NCBI GenBank assembly: GCA_964584595.1 | Contig: CAZPAM010000002.1 | Coordinates: 62,001-126,000, forward strand | From: Scalindua sp964584595 | Lineage (GTDB): Bacteria; Planctomycetota; Brocadiia; Brocadiales; Scalinduaceae | DNA length: 64,000 bases | Direction of reading: 5' to 3' | Shown here: positions 54,160-63,313 of the stretch, piece by piece | Layout: each line of letters opens with the position of its first letter | How positions within the stretch are numbered: position 1 is the stretch's first letter | Made by a program: the position numbers and the translations under genes | Notes under the pieces: generated by a model | The model's database searches: none | Told to the model about the DNA's origin: nothing | The model's input: the letters and a program-made list of their open reading frames with translations, nothing else

Positions 54160-54244
54160 TGGTGCGAGAGGGGGGAGTCGAACCCCCATACCTTGCGATA
54201 CTAGATCCTAAGTCTAGCGCGTCTGCCAATTCCGCCACCCTCGC
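54160..54244 (-). tRNA. tRNA-Leu (UAG)
   Basis: An 85-base class II tRNA: acceptor GCGAGGG/CTCTCGC with one G-U pair, D arm GGCGGAATTGGCAGAC, anticodon loop CTTAGGA (anticodon TAG), a long variable arm, T arm GGGGGTTCGACTCCCCC, discriminator A and encoded CCA. Confidence 0.95.
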
Positions 54245-54650
54245 CCACAACAATTTATTAAATATTCCACAATCCCTGAATTATTTTGCCCACCTGACAA
54301 TTAGCCTGTTAACAGACTAATGCAACCATTTTTTGCTACATCTATGCTACAATATTCACTTAGATAGCTTTTACCAATTTTCAAGTTTTGTTTCAAGTAC
54401 TATATTTTGCAATCATTTAATAATCACAGATAATTCTAAAATCACTTGCGCTGGAAAAGCCTATATGATAGGATTTTCACGAACTTCTGAGACTATTTCA
54501 GAAGCAAACTTTATAACTTAGAGCGTAATAAGCGATTTAAAAGACGACTTACAAATTATCCACAAAGGTTACCACTCTAACGGATAAGCTTCTAATACGT
54601 ACTCAAAAAGTGTCATCCATTATAGTTATTATTGATAGAAAGGATAAATA
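54245..54650. other. Gene-free spacer before the rmlA-like gene
   Basis: About 400 AT-rich bases. A 62-codon frame in it has no protein-like features or ribosome site. A weak purine-rich Shine-Dalgarno (AGAAAGGA) precedes the next gene. Nothing else was recognised. Confidence 0.5.
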
Positions 54651-55385
54651 ATGAAAGGTGTTGTTCTTGCCGGTGGTCTTGGTACTAGATTATTGCCTTT
54701 AACGAGAATTACCAACAAACATCTATTACCTATTTTCGACAAACCAATGATTTACTATCCTTTGCAAACCTTAATAAATGCCGGAATTGATGATATTATG
54801 ATTGTTACCGGAGGTAATAATGCAGGTGATTTCCTAAAGCTTTTAGGTAATGGAAGGCAATTTGGCTTGAAGGATATAAGCTACACATACCAGGAAGGAG
54901 AAGGTGGAATCGCAGAAGCACTGGACCTGACCAAGAACTTCGCAGACGGTGAAAAGGTTTTGATTGTCTTGGGAGACAATATTATTGAAAAGAACGTAAT
55001 CAAAGAAAAGAAAGAATTTGAGAAACAAAAGGAAGGTGCCAAGATATTAATAAAGAAAGTCCCGTATCCATCAAGTTTTGGTGTTCCAGAACTTGAAGGG
55101 AATAAGGTGATTGACATTGAAGAGAAGCCTGAAAACCCCAAAACAGACCATGCTGTCATCGGCATTTATATGTACGATAGCCGTGTATTTGATATCATTG
55201 AAACACTTGAAAGGTCAGACAGGGGAGAATTAGAGATTACTGACGTCAATAACGCTTACATAAAGGATGGAACGATGACATGTTCGGTTTTAGACGGTTG
55301 GTGGATAGATGCGGGCAGTTCACCGGAGAATTTAGCGGAGGCAACACAGCTTGTTATCAAAACAGGCGCTAACAATTTAACATAA
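54651..55385 (+). CDS. RmlA-like sugar-1-phosphate nucleotidyltransferase
   Basis: A 244-residue nucleotidyltransferase starting KGVVLAGGLGTRLLPLTRITN, with HLLPIFDKPMIYYPLQTL, VLGDNIIE, PSSFGVPEL, EEKPENPKT and LDGWWIDAGSSPENLAEAT. These are the motifs of glucose-1-phosphate thymidylyltransferases. It is some 45 residues shorter than classical RmlA, like the archaeal/short bacterial type. It would supply dTDP-glucose for surface glycans. No rmlBCD genes are next to it. Confidence 0.85.
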   Translation: MKGVVLAGGLGTRLLPLTRITNKHLLPIFDKPMIYYPLQTLINAGIDDIMIVTGGNNAGDFLKLLGNGRQFGLKDISYTYQEGEGGIAEALDLTKNFADGEKVLIVLGDNIIEKNVIKEKKEFEKQKEGAKILIKKVPYPSSFGVPELEGNKVIDIEEKPENPKTDHAVIGIYMYDSRVFDIIETLERSDRGELEITDVNNAYIKDGTMTCSVLDGWWIDAGSSPENLAEATQLVIKTGANNLT

Positions 55386-55396
55386 ATTGAATATTG

Positions 55397-55448
55397 CGAG
55401 TTACATGTTATGTTTCATTTAACTCGTAACATGTAAACACGTAACTCG
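55397..55448. repeat. Nested inverted repeats after the rmlA-like gene
   Basis: CGAGTTACATGTTA (55397) can pair with TAACTCG (55420 or 55442) and with TAACATGTAA (55427), giving alternative hairpins. No T-run follows. Transcription end or a small repeat element are possible. Confidence 0.45.
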
Positions 55449-55475
55449 AAACCAAGGCTATGTTGTACTAAAATT

Positions 55476-56075
55476 ATGCGTATTATTTCAGGTAAATCAA
55501 AAGGTGTTCGACTATCAGCATTAAGCAGTAAACGAACCAGACCAATATTGGATAGAGCGAAGGAATCCCTATTTAATATTTTAGGAGACTCTATACTTGA
55601 TAGTGTTGTTCTGGATTTATTTGCAGGTACCGGATCACTAGGAATTGAGGCTCTTAGTCGAGGTGCAAAAAGATGTTTATTTGTAGATAATAGCACAAAC
55701 GCAATTCCGATAATTAAGAAGAATCTCATGGATTCAGGATTTCTAGAAAAATCTGTTGTTTTAAAAATAAATGTATTTAGATTATTAGGAATTTTAAAAA
55801 ATAAACATCTAGAATTCGACCTTCTGCTGGTAGCGCCTCCATATAAATTATTGGATTTGGATTGCAGAGACAGAAAAAGAATTTTTTCTATGCTGGATGA
55901 GTGCGTTTCCAGAAAAATCATAAACGAAACAGGAGTCATAGTACTTCAACATCATAAAAAACAAACGATTAGCAAGGAAAGCTTCAAACAATTGAAGATA
56001 ATTGATGAAAGATGGTATGGTACTACACAGTTTACTTTCCTGGGAATAGACTCAAGCTCAAATCCTGAGACGTAA
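55476..56075 (+). CDS. rsmD: RsmD-type 16S rRNA guanine-N2 methyltransferase
   Basis: A 199-residue enzyme of the family that methylates G966 of 16S rRNA. It starts MRIISGKSKGVRL, has RPILDRAKESLFNIL and the SAM site DLFAGTGSLGIEALSRGA. The catalytic motif normally (D/N)PPY is APPY at residues 120-123, so the first catalytic residue is Ala. Activity may be changed, or the base may be read differently in this lineage. Confidence 0.85.
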   Translation: MRIISGKSKGVRLSALSSKRTRPILDRAKESLFNILGDSILDSVVLDLFAGTGSLGIEALSRGAKRCLFVDNSTNAIPIIKKNLMDSGFLEKSVVLKINVFRLLGILKNKHLEFDLLLVAPPYKLLDLDCRDRKRIFSMLDECVSRKIINETGVIVLQHHKKQTISKESFKQLKIIDERWYGTTQFTFLGIDSSSNPET

Positions 56076-56195
56076 AAATTCCCTGAAACTTCCAACCTGA
56101 ACCAAACTACAATACAAAACCTTCAACATGTTTTTTCGTTTGGGAAAAATGGTTTTAATTTTACAAATTATTTTGAATCAATATTATTTAGTTTT

Positions 56196-57080
56196 GTGAA
56201 TACAAACAATTGTGAAATAAATAGAATTAGCCTTAAGGCACCTGCCAAGATAAATCTTTTCCTGGAAATTTTAGGCAAAAGAGATGATGGTTACCACGAG
56301 GTTGAAACAGTAATGCAGGAAATTGACCTTGTGGATATTCTTCAGTTTGAAGAAATCCAGGAAGGTGTGAGGCTTAAATGCAACGACAAAAATATTCCTT
56401 CAGATGAAAACAATCTTGTATGTAAAGCTGCAAATCTTATTCTAAATGAGTGCGGAATCAAAAAGGGAGTATTGATAAGTTTAGAGAAAAATATACCTGT
56501 GGGAGCCGGTCTGGGTGGCGGAAGCAGTGATGCAGCCGCTACCCTTAAGGCATTGAATTCACTTTGGAAGATCGGGCTCAACGATACCGAGCTAATGAAA
56601 TTCGCCGCAAGGCTGGGATCTGATATTCCTTTCTTCATAAAGGGCAAGACTTCGCTATGCAGTGGGAGGGGGGAAAAGATAACTCCGATTGAAGTGAAAA
56701 GTGAAATGAATTATCTTATCATTTTTCCACATATCAATATAAGTACAACAACAATCTACAGAAACCTGAAAATTGACTTGACAAAAAAAATAATAGATGT
56801 AAGCTTTTTTCTGAATGCCCTAAAACATCATAAAGTTTCTGGTATCAGTAAGTTGCTATTTAACCGTTTAGAAGAAGTAATCTTCGCAACATACCCTGAT
56901 CTGTTAGATGTAAAAAAGGCTTTAGGTAATTTTGATTTTTGCGGTTTGTCAATTTCTGGAAGTGGATCAGCCTTCTTCGGTCTGTGCAAAGATAGACAAC
57001 AAGCAGAATCAATCAAAGGCAAAATAGAACTAAACAACATAGGAAATGTATTTTCGGTAACAAATGTTTTAACACCATAG
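56196..57080 (+). CDS. ispE: 4-diphosphocytidyl-2-C-methyl-D-erythritol kinase
   Basis: A 294-residue GHMP kinase of the non-mevalonate isoprenoid pathway. It has APAKINLFLEILGKRDDGYHE split between residues 14 and 34, the ATP loop PVGAGLGGGSSDAAATL, and the C-terminal ISGSGSAFFGL. The start is GTG at 56196, as no ATG precedes the conserved N-terminus. The spoVG-like gene follows 30 bases later. Confidence 0.93.
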   Translation: MNTNNCEINRISLKAPAKINLFLEILGKRDDGYHEVETVMQEIDLVDILQFEEIQEGVRLKCNDKNIPSDENNLVCKAANLILNECGIKKGVLISLEKNIPVGAGLGGGSSDAAATLKALNSLWKIGLNDTELMKFAARLGSDIPFFIKGKTSLCSGRGEKITPIEVKSEMNYLIIFPHINISTTTIYRNLKIDLTKKIIDVSFFLNALKHHKVSGISKLLFNRLEEVIFATYPDLLDVKKALGNFDFCGLSISGSGSAFFGLCKDRQQAESIKGKIELNNIGNVFSVTNVLTP

Positions 57081-57110
57081 ACAACGAGACTGGAAGGAGA
57101 ACTTATTACT

Positions 57111-57581
57111 ATGAATATTACTGAAGTCAGAGTGAAACTAACTGAGGCAAAAAAGAATCGATTACAGGCTTTCTGCAGCATTACAATTGATAACGACTTT
57201 GTAGTTAGAGACCTGAAAATTATAGAAGGATATAAAGGAGCTTTTGTTGCTATGCCGAGCAGAAAGCTCGCTGATAAGTGCCCTAAATGCAATTCCAAAA
57301 ACCACCTTCGTGCACGCTTTTGTAATGATTGTGGTGCCAAACTTGATGACAAACGTGCATTAGGGGAATCCAGAGATGAAACAGGGGAAGAATCCAAGGG
57401 TAAATTCAAGTTATATGCGGATACCGCTCATCCAATAAATTCTAATTGCCGTGATGAAATTGAACAAAAAGTACTTGCTGCATACAAAGAAGAGACTGAA
57501 AAGGCCAAGCAGCCAGGCTATAAACCTCCTGTGATGGGAGAACCTGATTCAGATGATGGTTTCGACGACGAAAACGGTTAA
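57111..57581 (+). CDS. spoVG: SpoVG-family protein with zinc ribbon
   Basis: A 156-residue protein. Residues 1-55 are the SpoVG core (ITEVRVKLTEAKKNRLQAFC and GAFVAMPSRK). The family's usual C-terminal helix is interrupted by a zinc ribbon CPKC...CNDC (cysteines 57, 60, 71, 74), after which AHPINSNCRDEIEQKVLAAY completes the SpoVG end. SpoVG proteins bind DNA or RNA and regulate broadly. The insert suggests a metal-dependent nucleic-acid contact. Confidence 0.85.
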   Translation: MNITEVRVKLTEAKKNRLQAFCSITIDNDFVVRDLKIIEGYKGAFVAMPSRKLADKCPKCNSKNHLRARFCNDCGAKLDDKRALGESRDETGEESKGKFKLYADTAHPINSNCRDEIEQKVLAAYKEETEKAKQPGYKPPVMGEPDSDDGFDDENG

Positions 57582-57657
57582 TTAATTTTAAGAGGATCAT
57601 CCATAGCAAATAAACGCAGGAACACCTTCAATTCAATTCAAATAACCGATCTTCCAA

Positions 57658-57686
57658 TTGACATATCTTAAAACACACGCTATACT
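57658..57686 (+). promoter_or_regulatory. Sigma-70-type promoter for ilvB
   Basis: TTGACA and TATACT are spaced by 17 bases, close to consensus. It leaves a leader of about 130 bases containing TGGCAA/TTGCCA and other small hairpins before the ATG. No leader peptide rich in branched-chain residues was seen. Confidence 0.65.
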
Positions 57687-57824
57687 TATCTAAAGAAATA
57701 ATTCTTTATAGTATATCAATGTCTTGACGGCTGAAGACAGCTGAAACAAACTGGCAACTTTGGTTTATTTGCCAACTTAAAAACAATCTAAACTTCCAGA
57801 AAACCTGGTTTAACAAAAAAAAAA

Positions 57825-59504
57825 ATGGAAAAAACTGGTTCGCAAATTTTAATTGATGCTTTAAAGAAAGAAAATGTTGAATACATTTTTGGCTTACCTG
57901 GCGGTGTAGTCATACCACTCTTTGATACACTGTTTGACGATACAGACTTAAAGTTCATACTGACACGACATGAACAGGCGGCAGGCCATGCGGCTGATGG
58001 TTATGCCAGAGCTACAGGAAAAGTAGGTGTTTGTATCGTTACATCCGGTCCCGGCGCAACAAACTTAACAACTGCTATTGCTACAGCCTACATGGACTCT
58101 ATACCCATAGTTGCCATAACCGGACAGGTTAAAACACATCTTATAGGCAGTGATGCATTCCAGGAAGCAGATGTAACCGGTATAACTCGCCCTATATCAA
58201 AACATAATTACCTCGTTAAGAATATAAAAGAACTGGCAGGGGTCATTAAAGAGGCTTTTTATATTGCATCTACTGGTAGACCGGGCCCTGTTGTTATTGA
58301 CCTTCCTGTAGACGTAACCACAGACAAATGGGATGGAGATATTCATGAAAAAATAAACCTTCCCGGGTATAAGCCATCATATGAAGGCAATATACGTCAG
58401 ATAAAAATAGCAGCAGAGGCAATAAACCGATCTAAAAGGCCGGTAATTTATGCAGGTGGTGGAGTTATATTATCAAATAGCTCAGAACAACTTGTCGAAC
58501 TTGCAGAAAAAGCCAATTTACCGGTAAACACGACGTTACTGGCACTGGGAGTATTTCCTGAAGACAATGAAAAGGCACTGGGAATGATAGGAATGCATGG
58601 AACTGTTCCTGCCAACTATGCCGTTCATGAAGCAGATTTATTAATTGCAGTTGGAGCGAGGTTTGATGACAGGATTACGGGTAAGATAGATGAGTTTGCT
58701 CCACGTGCAAAGATTATTCATATAGATATAGACCCAACTTCTATCAGTAAGAATATCAGGGTTGACATCCCGGTTGTTGGTGATGCCAACAATATTCTTA
58801 CAGAATTGATAAAACATGTAAATTATTCTGAAAGAAAAGAGTGGTTTGAAAAAATTGCTGAATGGAAGAAGAAATATCGCTTGTCTTATGATAACACAAG
58901 TGACGTTGTAAAACCTCAATACGTAGTTGAACAAATTTGCCAGGCAACTAAAGGCAAAGCAATTATCACAACTGAGGTCGGCCAGAACCAGATGTGGGCA
59001 GCACAATATTATACCTATACAAATCCCAGAAGTTTCTTATCTTCCGGCGGCTTAGGTACTATGGGATTCGGATTCCCTGCCGCAATAGGCGCCCAGCTTG
59101 GATGCCCTGACAAAATCGTTATTGACATTGCAGGTGACGGCAGTATTCAAATGAATATTCAGGAGCTTAGCACTGTTGTTAAGTATAAACTGCCAGTTAA
59201 GATTGCTATCCTGAACAACGGTTACCTTGGAATGGTAAGGCAGTGGCAGGAGCTGTTTCATGACAAAAGATATGCACATACACTACTTGACGGCAATCCT
59301 GACTTTGTACAGGTAGCAAAGGCCTATGGTGCAGATGGTTTTTTGGTTGAAAAGAAGGAAGACGTCAGACCAGTAATTGAAAAAGCAATTTCAATAGACG
59401 GCCCTGTCGTAATTGATTTTAGAGTAGACCCGGAAGAGAATGTATTCCCAATGATCCCTGCAGGCCAAACCATTAGTCAGGTCAAGGGAGTTGAGTTAAT
59501 CTGA
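57825..59504 (+). CDS. ilvB: Acetolactate synthase large subunit
   Basis: A 559-residue thiamine-diphosphate enzyme that makes acetolactate in valine/leucine/isoleucine synthesis. The catalytic Glu lies in LTRHEQAAGHAADGYAR, the central FAD-type domain follows, and GDGSIQMNIQEL with LNNGYLGMV is the ThDP-binding motif. Length is normal. The small subunit ilvH is not adjacent. It has its own promoter and a strong hairpin after its stop. Confidence 0.93.
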   Translation: MEKTGSQILIDALKKENVEYIFGLPGGVVIPLFDTLFDDTDLKFILTRHEQAAGHAADGYARATGKVGVCIVTSGPGATNLTTAIATAYMDSIPIVAITGQVKTHLIGSDAFQEADVTGITRPISKHNYLVKNIKELAGVIKEAFYIASTGRPGPVVIDLPVDVTTDKWDGDIHEKINLPGYKPSYEGNIRQIKIAAEAINRSKRPVIYAGGGVILSNSSEQLVELAEKANLPVNTTLLALGVFPEDNEKALGMIGMHGTVPANYAVHEADLLIAVGARFDDRITGKIDEFAPRAKIIHIDIDPTSISKNIRVDIPVVGDANNILTELIKHVNYSERKEWFEKIAEWKKKYRLSYDNTSDVVKPQYVVEQICQATKGKAIITTEVGQNQMWAAQYYTYTNPRSFLSSGGLGTMGFGFPAAIGAQLGCPDKIVIDIAGDGSIQMNIQELSTVVKYKLPVKIAILNNGYLGMVRQWQELFHDKRYAHTLLDGNPDFVQVAKAYGADGFLVEKKEDVRPVIEKAISIDGPVVIDFRVDPEENVFPMIPAGQTISQVKGVELI

Positions 59505-59525
59505 GAAATAGCATGAATACCTTTT

Positions 59526-59560
59526 AGGTTTTTCAGGAGATTACGTCTCCTGGAAAACCT
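59526..59560 (+). terminator. Strong hairpin after ilvB
   Basis: A 15-base stem (AGGTTTTTCAGGAGA with TCTCCTGGAAAACCT, one wobble) and five-base loop lie 21 bases after the ilvB stop. No long T-run follows, so termination efficiency is uncertain. Confidence 0.55.
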
Positions 59561-59637
59561 GCATTTCAAATATATCAAACCATAAATCAAGAGTACCTTT
59601 TTTAATTTTCTTCATAATAAGGGCCAAAGAATTAAGT

Positions 59638-60366
59638 ATGAATCGTTTTTATGTTCCATTTCAGGATAGGCTGGAAAATACATGGATTGATAGTTCAGAG
59701 AGCCATCACATTATACATGTTAAAAGATTAAAAATCGGTGACAATATCGTCCTGTTTAACGGCATGGGAATTGAGTGTAATGCCGAAATCATCGAAATAG
59801 ATGGAAATAAAGTCAGAGTAGAAGCTAATCAGTACAAAACTGTCAATAAAGAAAATAAGGTAGGCATCGACATAGCATTTGCTGTTCCCAAGGGAAAACG
59901 CTCTCACTTCCTGATACAAAAATGTACCGAGCTGGGAGTTCGTAAATTAATTCCAACGAATTACACACACAGTGTGGTAAAGCTTAAGTCCGAATCTTCT
60001 GAGAAAATTGAGAAGTGGCGTAAAATTGCGATTGAGGCATCAAAACAGTGTGGCCGTAATACGGTAACAGAAGTTAGTGGCATTGTAGACTTTCACAATA
60101 TCCTCGAAAATTTAGATATTTACGATCTTCCACTCCTCGCCTGCAACCAACCTGATTCAAATAATCTAAGAAATACGTTGCAAGAACACCCGAAACCAAA
60201 TAATATAGTCAGCTTTATTGGTCCGGAAGGAGGATTTACATCGAACGAGATAGAAATGGCAAAGAAAGCAGGATGTAAGTTTGTCAGCCTGGGACAACGG
60301 ACCCTTCGAGTGGAAACTGCTGCAATTGCAGTATCTGCAATCCTTTCGCATCACTATTCAAACTAA
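59638..60366 (+). CDS. rsmE: RsmE-type 16S rRNA uracil-N3 methyltransferase
   Basis: A 242-residue SPOUT-fold enzyme methylating U1498 of 16S rRNA. It has the PUA-like N-terminus (HHIIHVKRLKIGD), AVPKGKRSHFLIQKCTELGV, and the knotted SAM site SFIGPEGGFTSNEIEMA followed by SLGQRTLRVETAAIAV. All signature residues are present. The manC-like gene follows 19 bases later. Confidence 0.93.
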   Translation: MNRFYVPFQDRLENTWIDSSESHHIIHVKRLKIGDNIVLFNGMGIECNAEIIEIDGNKVRVEANQYKTVNKENKVGIDIAFAVPKGKRSHFLIQKCTELGVRKLIPTNYTHSVVKLKSESSEKIEKWRKIAIEASKQCGRNTVTEVSGIVDFHNILENLDIYDLPLLACNQPDSNNLRNTLQEHPKPNNIVSFIGPEGGFTSNEIEMAKKAGCKFVSLGQRTLRVETAAIAVSAILSHHYSN

Positions 60367-60385
60367 CTAATTATTGAGGTTATTT

Positions 60386-61462
60386 ATGTTATACGCCGTA
60401 ATTATGGCAGGCGGCTCTGGTACCAGATTTTGGCCGTGGAGCCGAAAAAAAACACCAAAACAACTCTTGAAGATTACCGGACAAGATACTATGATTAGGC
60501 AAACTGTTGATCGTATTGTCGGTGAAATACCTGCAGAGAATATTTATGTTGTAACAACGGCTTGCCTGGCTGACAGTATTAAGGGGGAACTGTCGCAGAT
60601 ACCGGCAAAGAATATTATATCAGAGCCATTTGGCAGAAACACGGCCGCATGTATTGGTCTTGCAGCAACTATAATTTCCAATAGAGATGCCGATGCCATC
60701 ATGGCCATTATGACGGCAGATCATATAATTGAACCCTCCGATCAATTTCTTAAAGCATTAAAATGTGCAGAAAAACTCGCAACTGAAACAAACGCTCTTA
60801 TTACGTTCGGAATTAAACCAAATGAACCATCTGTAAATTACGGATATATACAAAGAAGCGAAGATAGGTTTAACCTTCAGGATTTCAAGATTTATGATGT
60901 AAAATGCTTTACAGAGAAACCGGATCGTGCTACAGCCGAAGGCTTTGTACAGAGTGGTAAATATTACTGGAACAGTGGCATCTTTGTCTGGTCTGTAAGT
61001 ACAATACTTGAAAACATAAATACTCTTATGCCTGAATTGTCGAAGGGACTGGCGAGGATTGGGGAATCAATAGATACGCCTGACGAATCAAATGTTATTT
61101 ACAATGAATACGAAAAGTTTGATAACATATCAATAGATTATGGAGTGATGGAAAAGGCTTCAAATGTGAAAATAATCGAAGCAGATTTTAAATGGGATGA
61201 CGTTGGTTCCTGGCTTGCTATAGAACGATTGAACAAATCAGACCAGGACAACAATACCATATTAGGTGAACATTGCGGATTTGACACACAGGGAAACATA
61301 ATAATCGGAGACAAAGGGCACTTAATAACAACTATAAACGTGTCAGACATGATTATAGTAAGCACAAAAGACGTTACCATGGTTTGCAACAAAAACAATG
61401 CTGAAGATATTAAGAAATTAACTGACCTCTTGAAAGAGAGAGGTTACGATGGCTATCTATGA
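60386..61462 (+). CDS. manC: Mannose-1-phosphate guanylyltransferase
   Basis: A 358-residue single-domain GDP-mannose pyrophosphorylase. It has IMAGGSGTRFWPWSRKKTPKQ, EPFGRNTAACIGLAA, MTADHII, FTEKPDRATA, YYWNSGIFVWS and DFKWDDVGSW. No phosphomannose isomerase domain is fused. The start is the ATG at 60386, seven bases after GAGG; a TTG four codons earlier is less likely. It supplies GDP-mannose for surface glycans. Confidence 0.9.
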   Translation: MLYAVIMAGGSGTRFWPWSRKKTPKQLLKITGQDTMIRQTVDRIVGEIPAENIYVVTTACLADSIKGELSQIPAKNIISEPFGRNTAACIGLAATIISNRDADAIMAIMTADHIIEPSDQFLKALKCAEKLATETNALITFGIKPNEPSVNYGYIQRSEDRFNLQDFKIYDVKCFTEKPDRATAEGFVQSGKYYWNSGIFVWSVSTILENINTLMPELSKGLARIGESIDTPDESNVIYNEYEKFDNISIDYGVMEKASNVKIIEADFKWDDVGSWLAIERLNKSDQDNNTILGEHCGFDTQGNIIIGDKGHLITTINVSDMIIVSTKDVTMVCNKNNAEDIKKLTDLLKERGYDGYL

Positions 61463-61576
61463 TTTTCTGATTATTTAATATTAAGAATTTACAAATTAAC
61501 TTATTTATAGAATTCTATGAATTATAAATAATTTTTATCTCGCATCTTATGAGAGGGGGTTTAAACTAAAAGTGTT

Positions 61577-63313
61577 ATGGAAATTAATAGAAATACGATA
61601 ATAAAAAATCTAGTCAAGAAGCACCCGGAAACCCTGTCAGTATTCAGGAAATATAATCTTGTTGTCGCCGGAGGTGTAAGAGGGCCTAATGAACCTCTGG
61701 CATTCTTCGCAAAGGCACATGAGGTGGATTACGACGAAATACTTAAGGAATTAGAAGCAGCTATTAAAAAAGGTCCGGACAAAAACACTGAGACGGCAGA
61801 ACTGGTAGAAGACAAGGTTTATGAGAAGTTCTTTAAGACAGCTATTTTGATGGCACTAACAATAGGTGTGACCGTTGGTGCAATAGTATTAACTTATATC
61901 GGTAAAAACCAGAATTTCCATTACGTACTTCATAAACTTGTCCAGACACATGGGCATGCTCAATTGTTTGGATGGGTGGGTCTTTGTATCATCGGTTTTG
62001 CATATTATATCGTTCCCCGGGTTAAAAACGTAGAACTCAAATATCGCGAATTAACAACCACCTGCTTCTGGCTGATAGTCACAGGAACCGTTATAAGGAT
62101 ATTTGCTCAACCTTACGCAAATGAATCAACAAATGTTCTCCTGCCAGTATCAGGTTTATTAGAATTTATGGCGGTTGCGTTATTTGCATTCATTATTCTC
62201 AGTACCGTCCTTGCAAGTCAGGAAAAGAAAGAACCATACGACAAATTTATAGTGGCAGGGGTATCATGGTTTCTGGTTTGTAGTATTATGAACTTTATCA
62301 TGGATATTGTAATGTTTTTCACAAACACAAACGAAATTGCAAGAACATTTTACAGCCCTTTTGTACACGTATTCCTCCTCGGTTTTACTTTCATGTTCAT
62401 ATTTGCAGTAAATATAAGGACGGTGTATGCCTTCCTTGATGTTGGAACAGCAAGGGTACGTGCCATAAATACTACATTCTGGCTGCTAAATCTAACTCTT
62501 CCCATATACTTTATTGCACATTCTTTTAATTATAACTCTCCATTTTTGTTGAAAGTCTCATACCTTACGATTTACCTGGTAGCGTTCAGCATTTTACTAT
62601 TTGTTTACGGTATCAGGATCTTTGAAAAATCGACAAAGGAACTCGACGATGTTGTAATGGATAGAAGCTATTCAAAGACCATCAGGACTGCTTATGTCTG
62701 GTTGATTATTGGTGTGCTCATACTTGGGGCAAAACCTTTTCTTAAGGCATTTTCGGAACCTCAGTATCTGTTTCATGGTGCCGCCAATCACGCCATCGCC
62801 GTTGGATTCGTAACTTTGATGATTATAGGATACGCATCAAAGATGGTTCCAACTTTTAAGGGTGTTGGCATGTACAGTATAAAACTTGCAGATTTATCAT
62901 TTTATCTTATAAACATTGGCTGTTTCCTCCGGGTTTCTACTCAGATAATGATTGGACTATCAAATGATTCTTACTATTCTCTCATTGGGTTTTCAGGCTG
63001 GATCGAGTTTACAGCAATCGGAATCTTCGGGTACAATGTATGGAAGACAATGAACGCAGAGGATGAAGATGAAATTGAAGAACCAAAGGAAGCTTTAACT
63101 GAGATCACAGAAGACACAAATATTGCTAATGCAATAGATCAATATCCAGAAATACTGGATGTGTTCCTGGAATTTGGGTTTAAACAACTTGGTAATCCTG
63201 TTGCACGGAAAACTGTTGCAAAAATGTTTACTATTAAACAGGCAACAAAGATACACCCAGTTGAGATAGATACCCTACTCAAAGCCCTGAATGAAAAAAT
63301 TAAAAAATCGTGA
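61577..63313 (+). CDS. NnrS/heme-copper-oxidase-subunit-I-like membrane protein flanked by DUF1858 domains
   Basis: A 578-residue protein. Residues 1-65 form a DUF1858 domain (LVKKHPETLSVFRKYNLV). About twelve membrane helices follow, with histidines in HKLVQTHGHAQLFGWVG, SPFVHVFLLGF, FIAHSFNYN and GAANHAIAVGFV, a pattern shared with NnrS and cytochrome oxidase subunit I relatives. A second DUF1858 domain closes the protein (IANAIDQYPEILDVFLEFGF). It may bind heme or sense/handle NO or related nitrogen oxides; function is inferred. The secreted TPR gene overlaps its stop. Confidence 0.75.
   Translation: MEINRNTIIKNLVKKHPETLSVFRKYNLVVAGGVRGPNEPLAFFAKAHEVDYDEILKELEAAIKKGPDKNTETAELVEDKVYEKFFKTAILMALTIGVTVGAIVLTYIGKNQNFHYVLHKLVQTHGHAQLFGWVGLCIIGFAYYIVPRVKNVELKYRELTTTCFWLIVTGTVIRIFAQPYANESTNVLLPVSGLLEFMAVALFAFIILSTVLASQEKKEPYDKFIVAGVSWFLVCSIMNFIMDIVMFFTNTNEIARTFYSPFVHVFLLGFTFMFIFAVNIRTVYAFLDVGTARVRAINTTFWLLNLTLPIYFIAHSFNYNSPFLLKVSYLTIYLVAFSILLFVYGIRIFEKSTKELDDVVMDRSYSKTIRTAYVWLIIGVLILGAKPFLKAFSEPQYLFHGAANHAIAVGFVTLMIIGYASKMVPTFKGVGMYSIKLADLSFYLINIGCFLRVSTQIMIGLSNDSYYSLIGFSGWIEFTAIGIFGYNVWKTMNAEDEDEIEEPKEALTEITEDTNIANAIDQYPEILDVFLEFGFKQLGNPVARKTVAKMFTIKQATKIHPVEIDTLLKALNEKIKKS

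Noticed and set aside
54333..54521. A 62-codon plus-strand frame in the spacer after tRNA-Leu.
   Set aside because: Composition is not protein-like and no Shine-Dalgarno precedes it.
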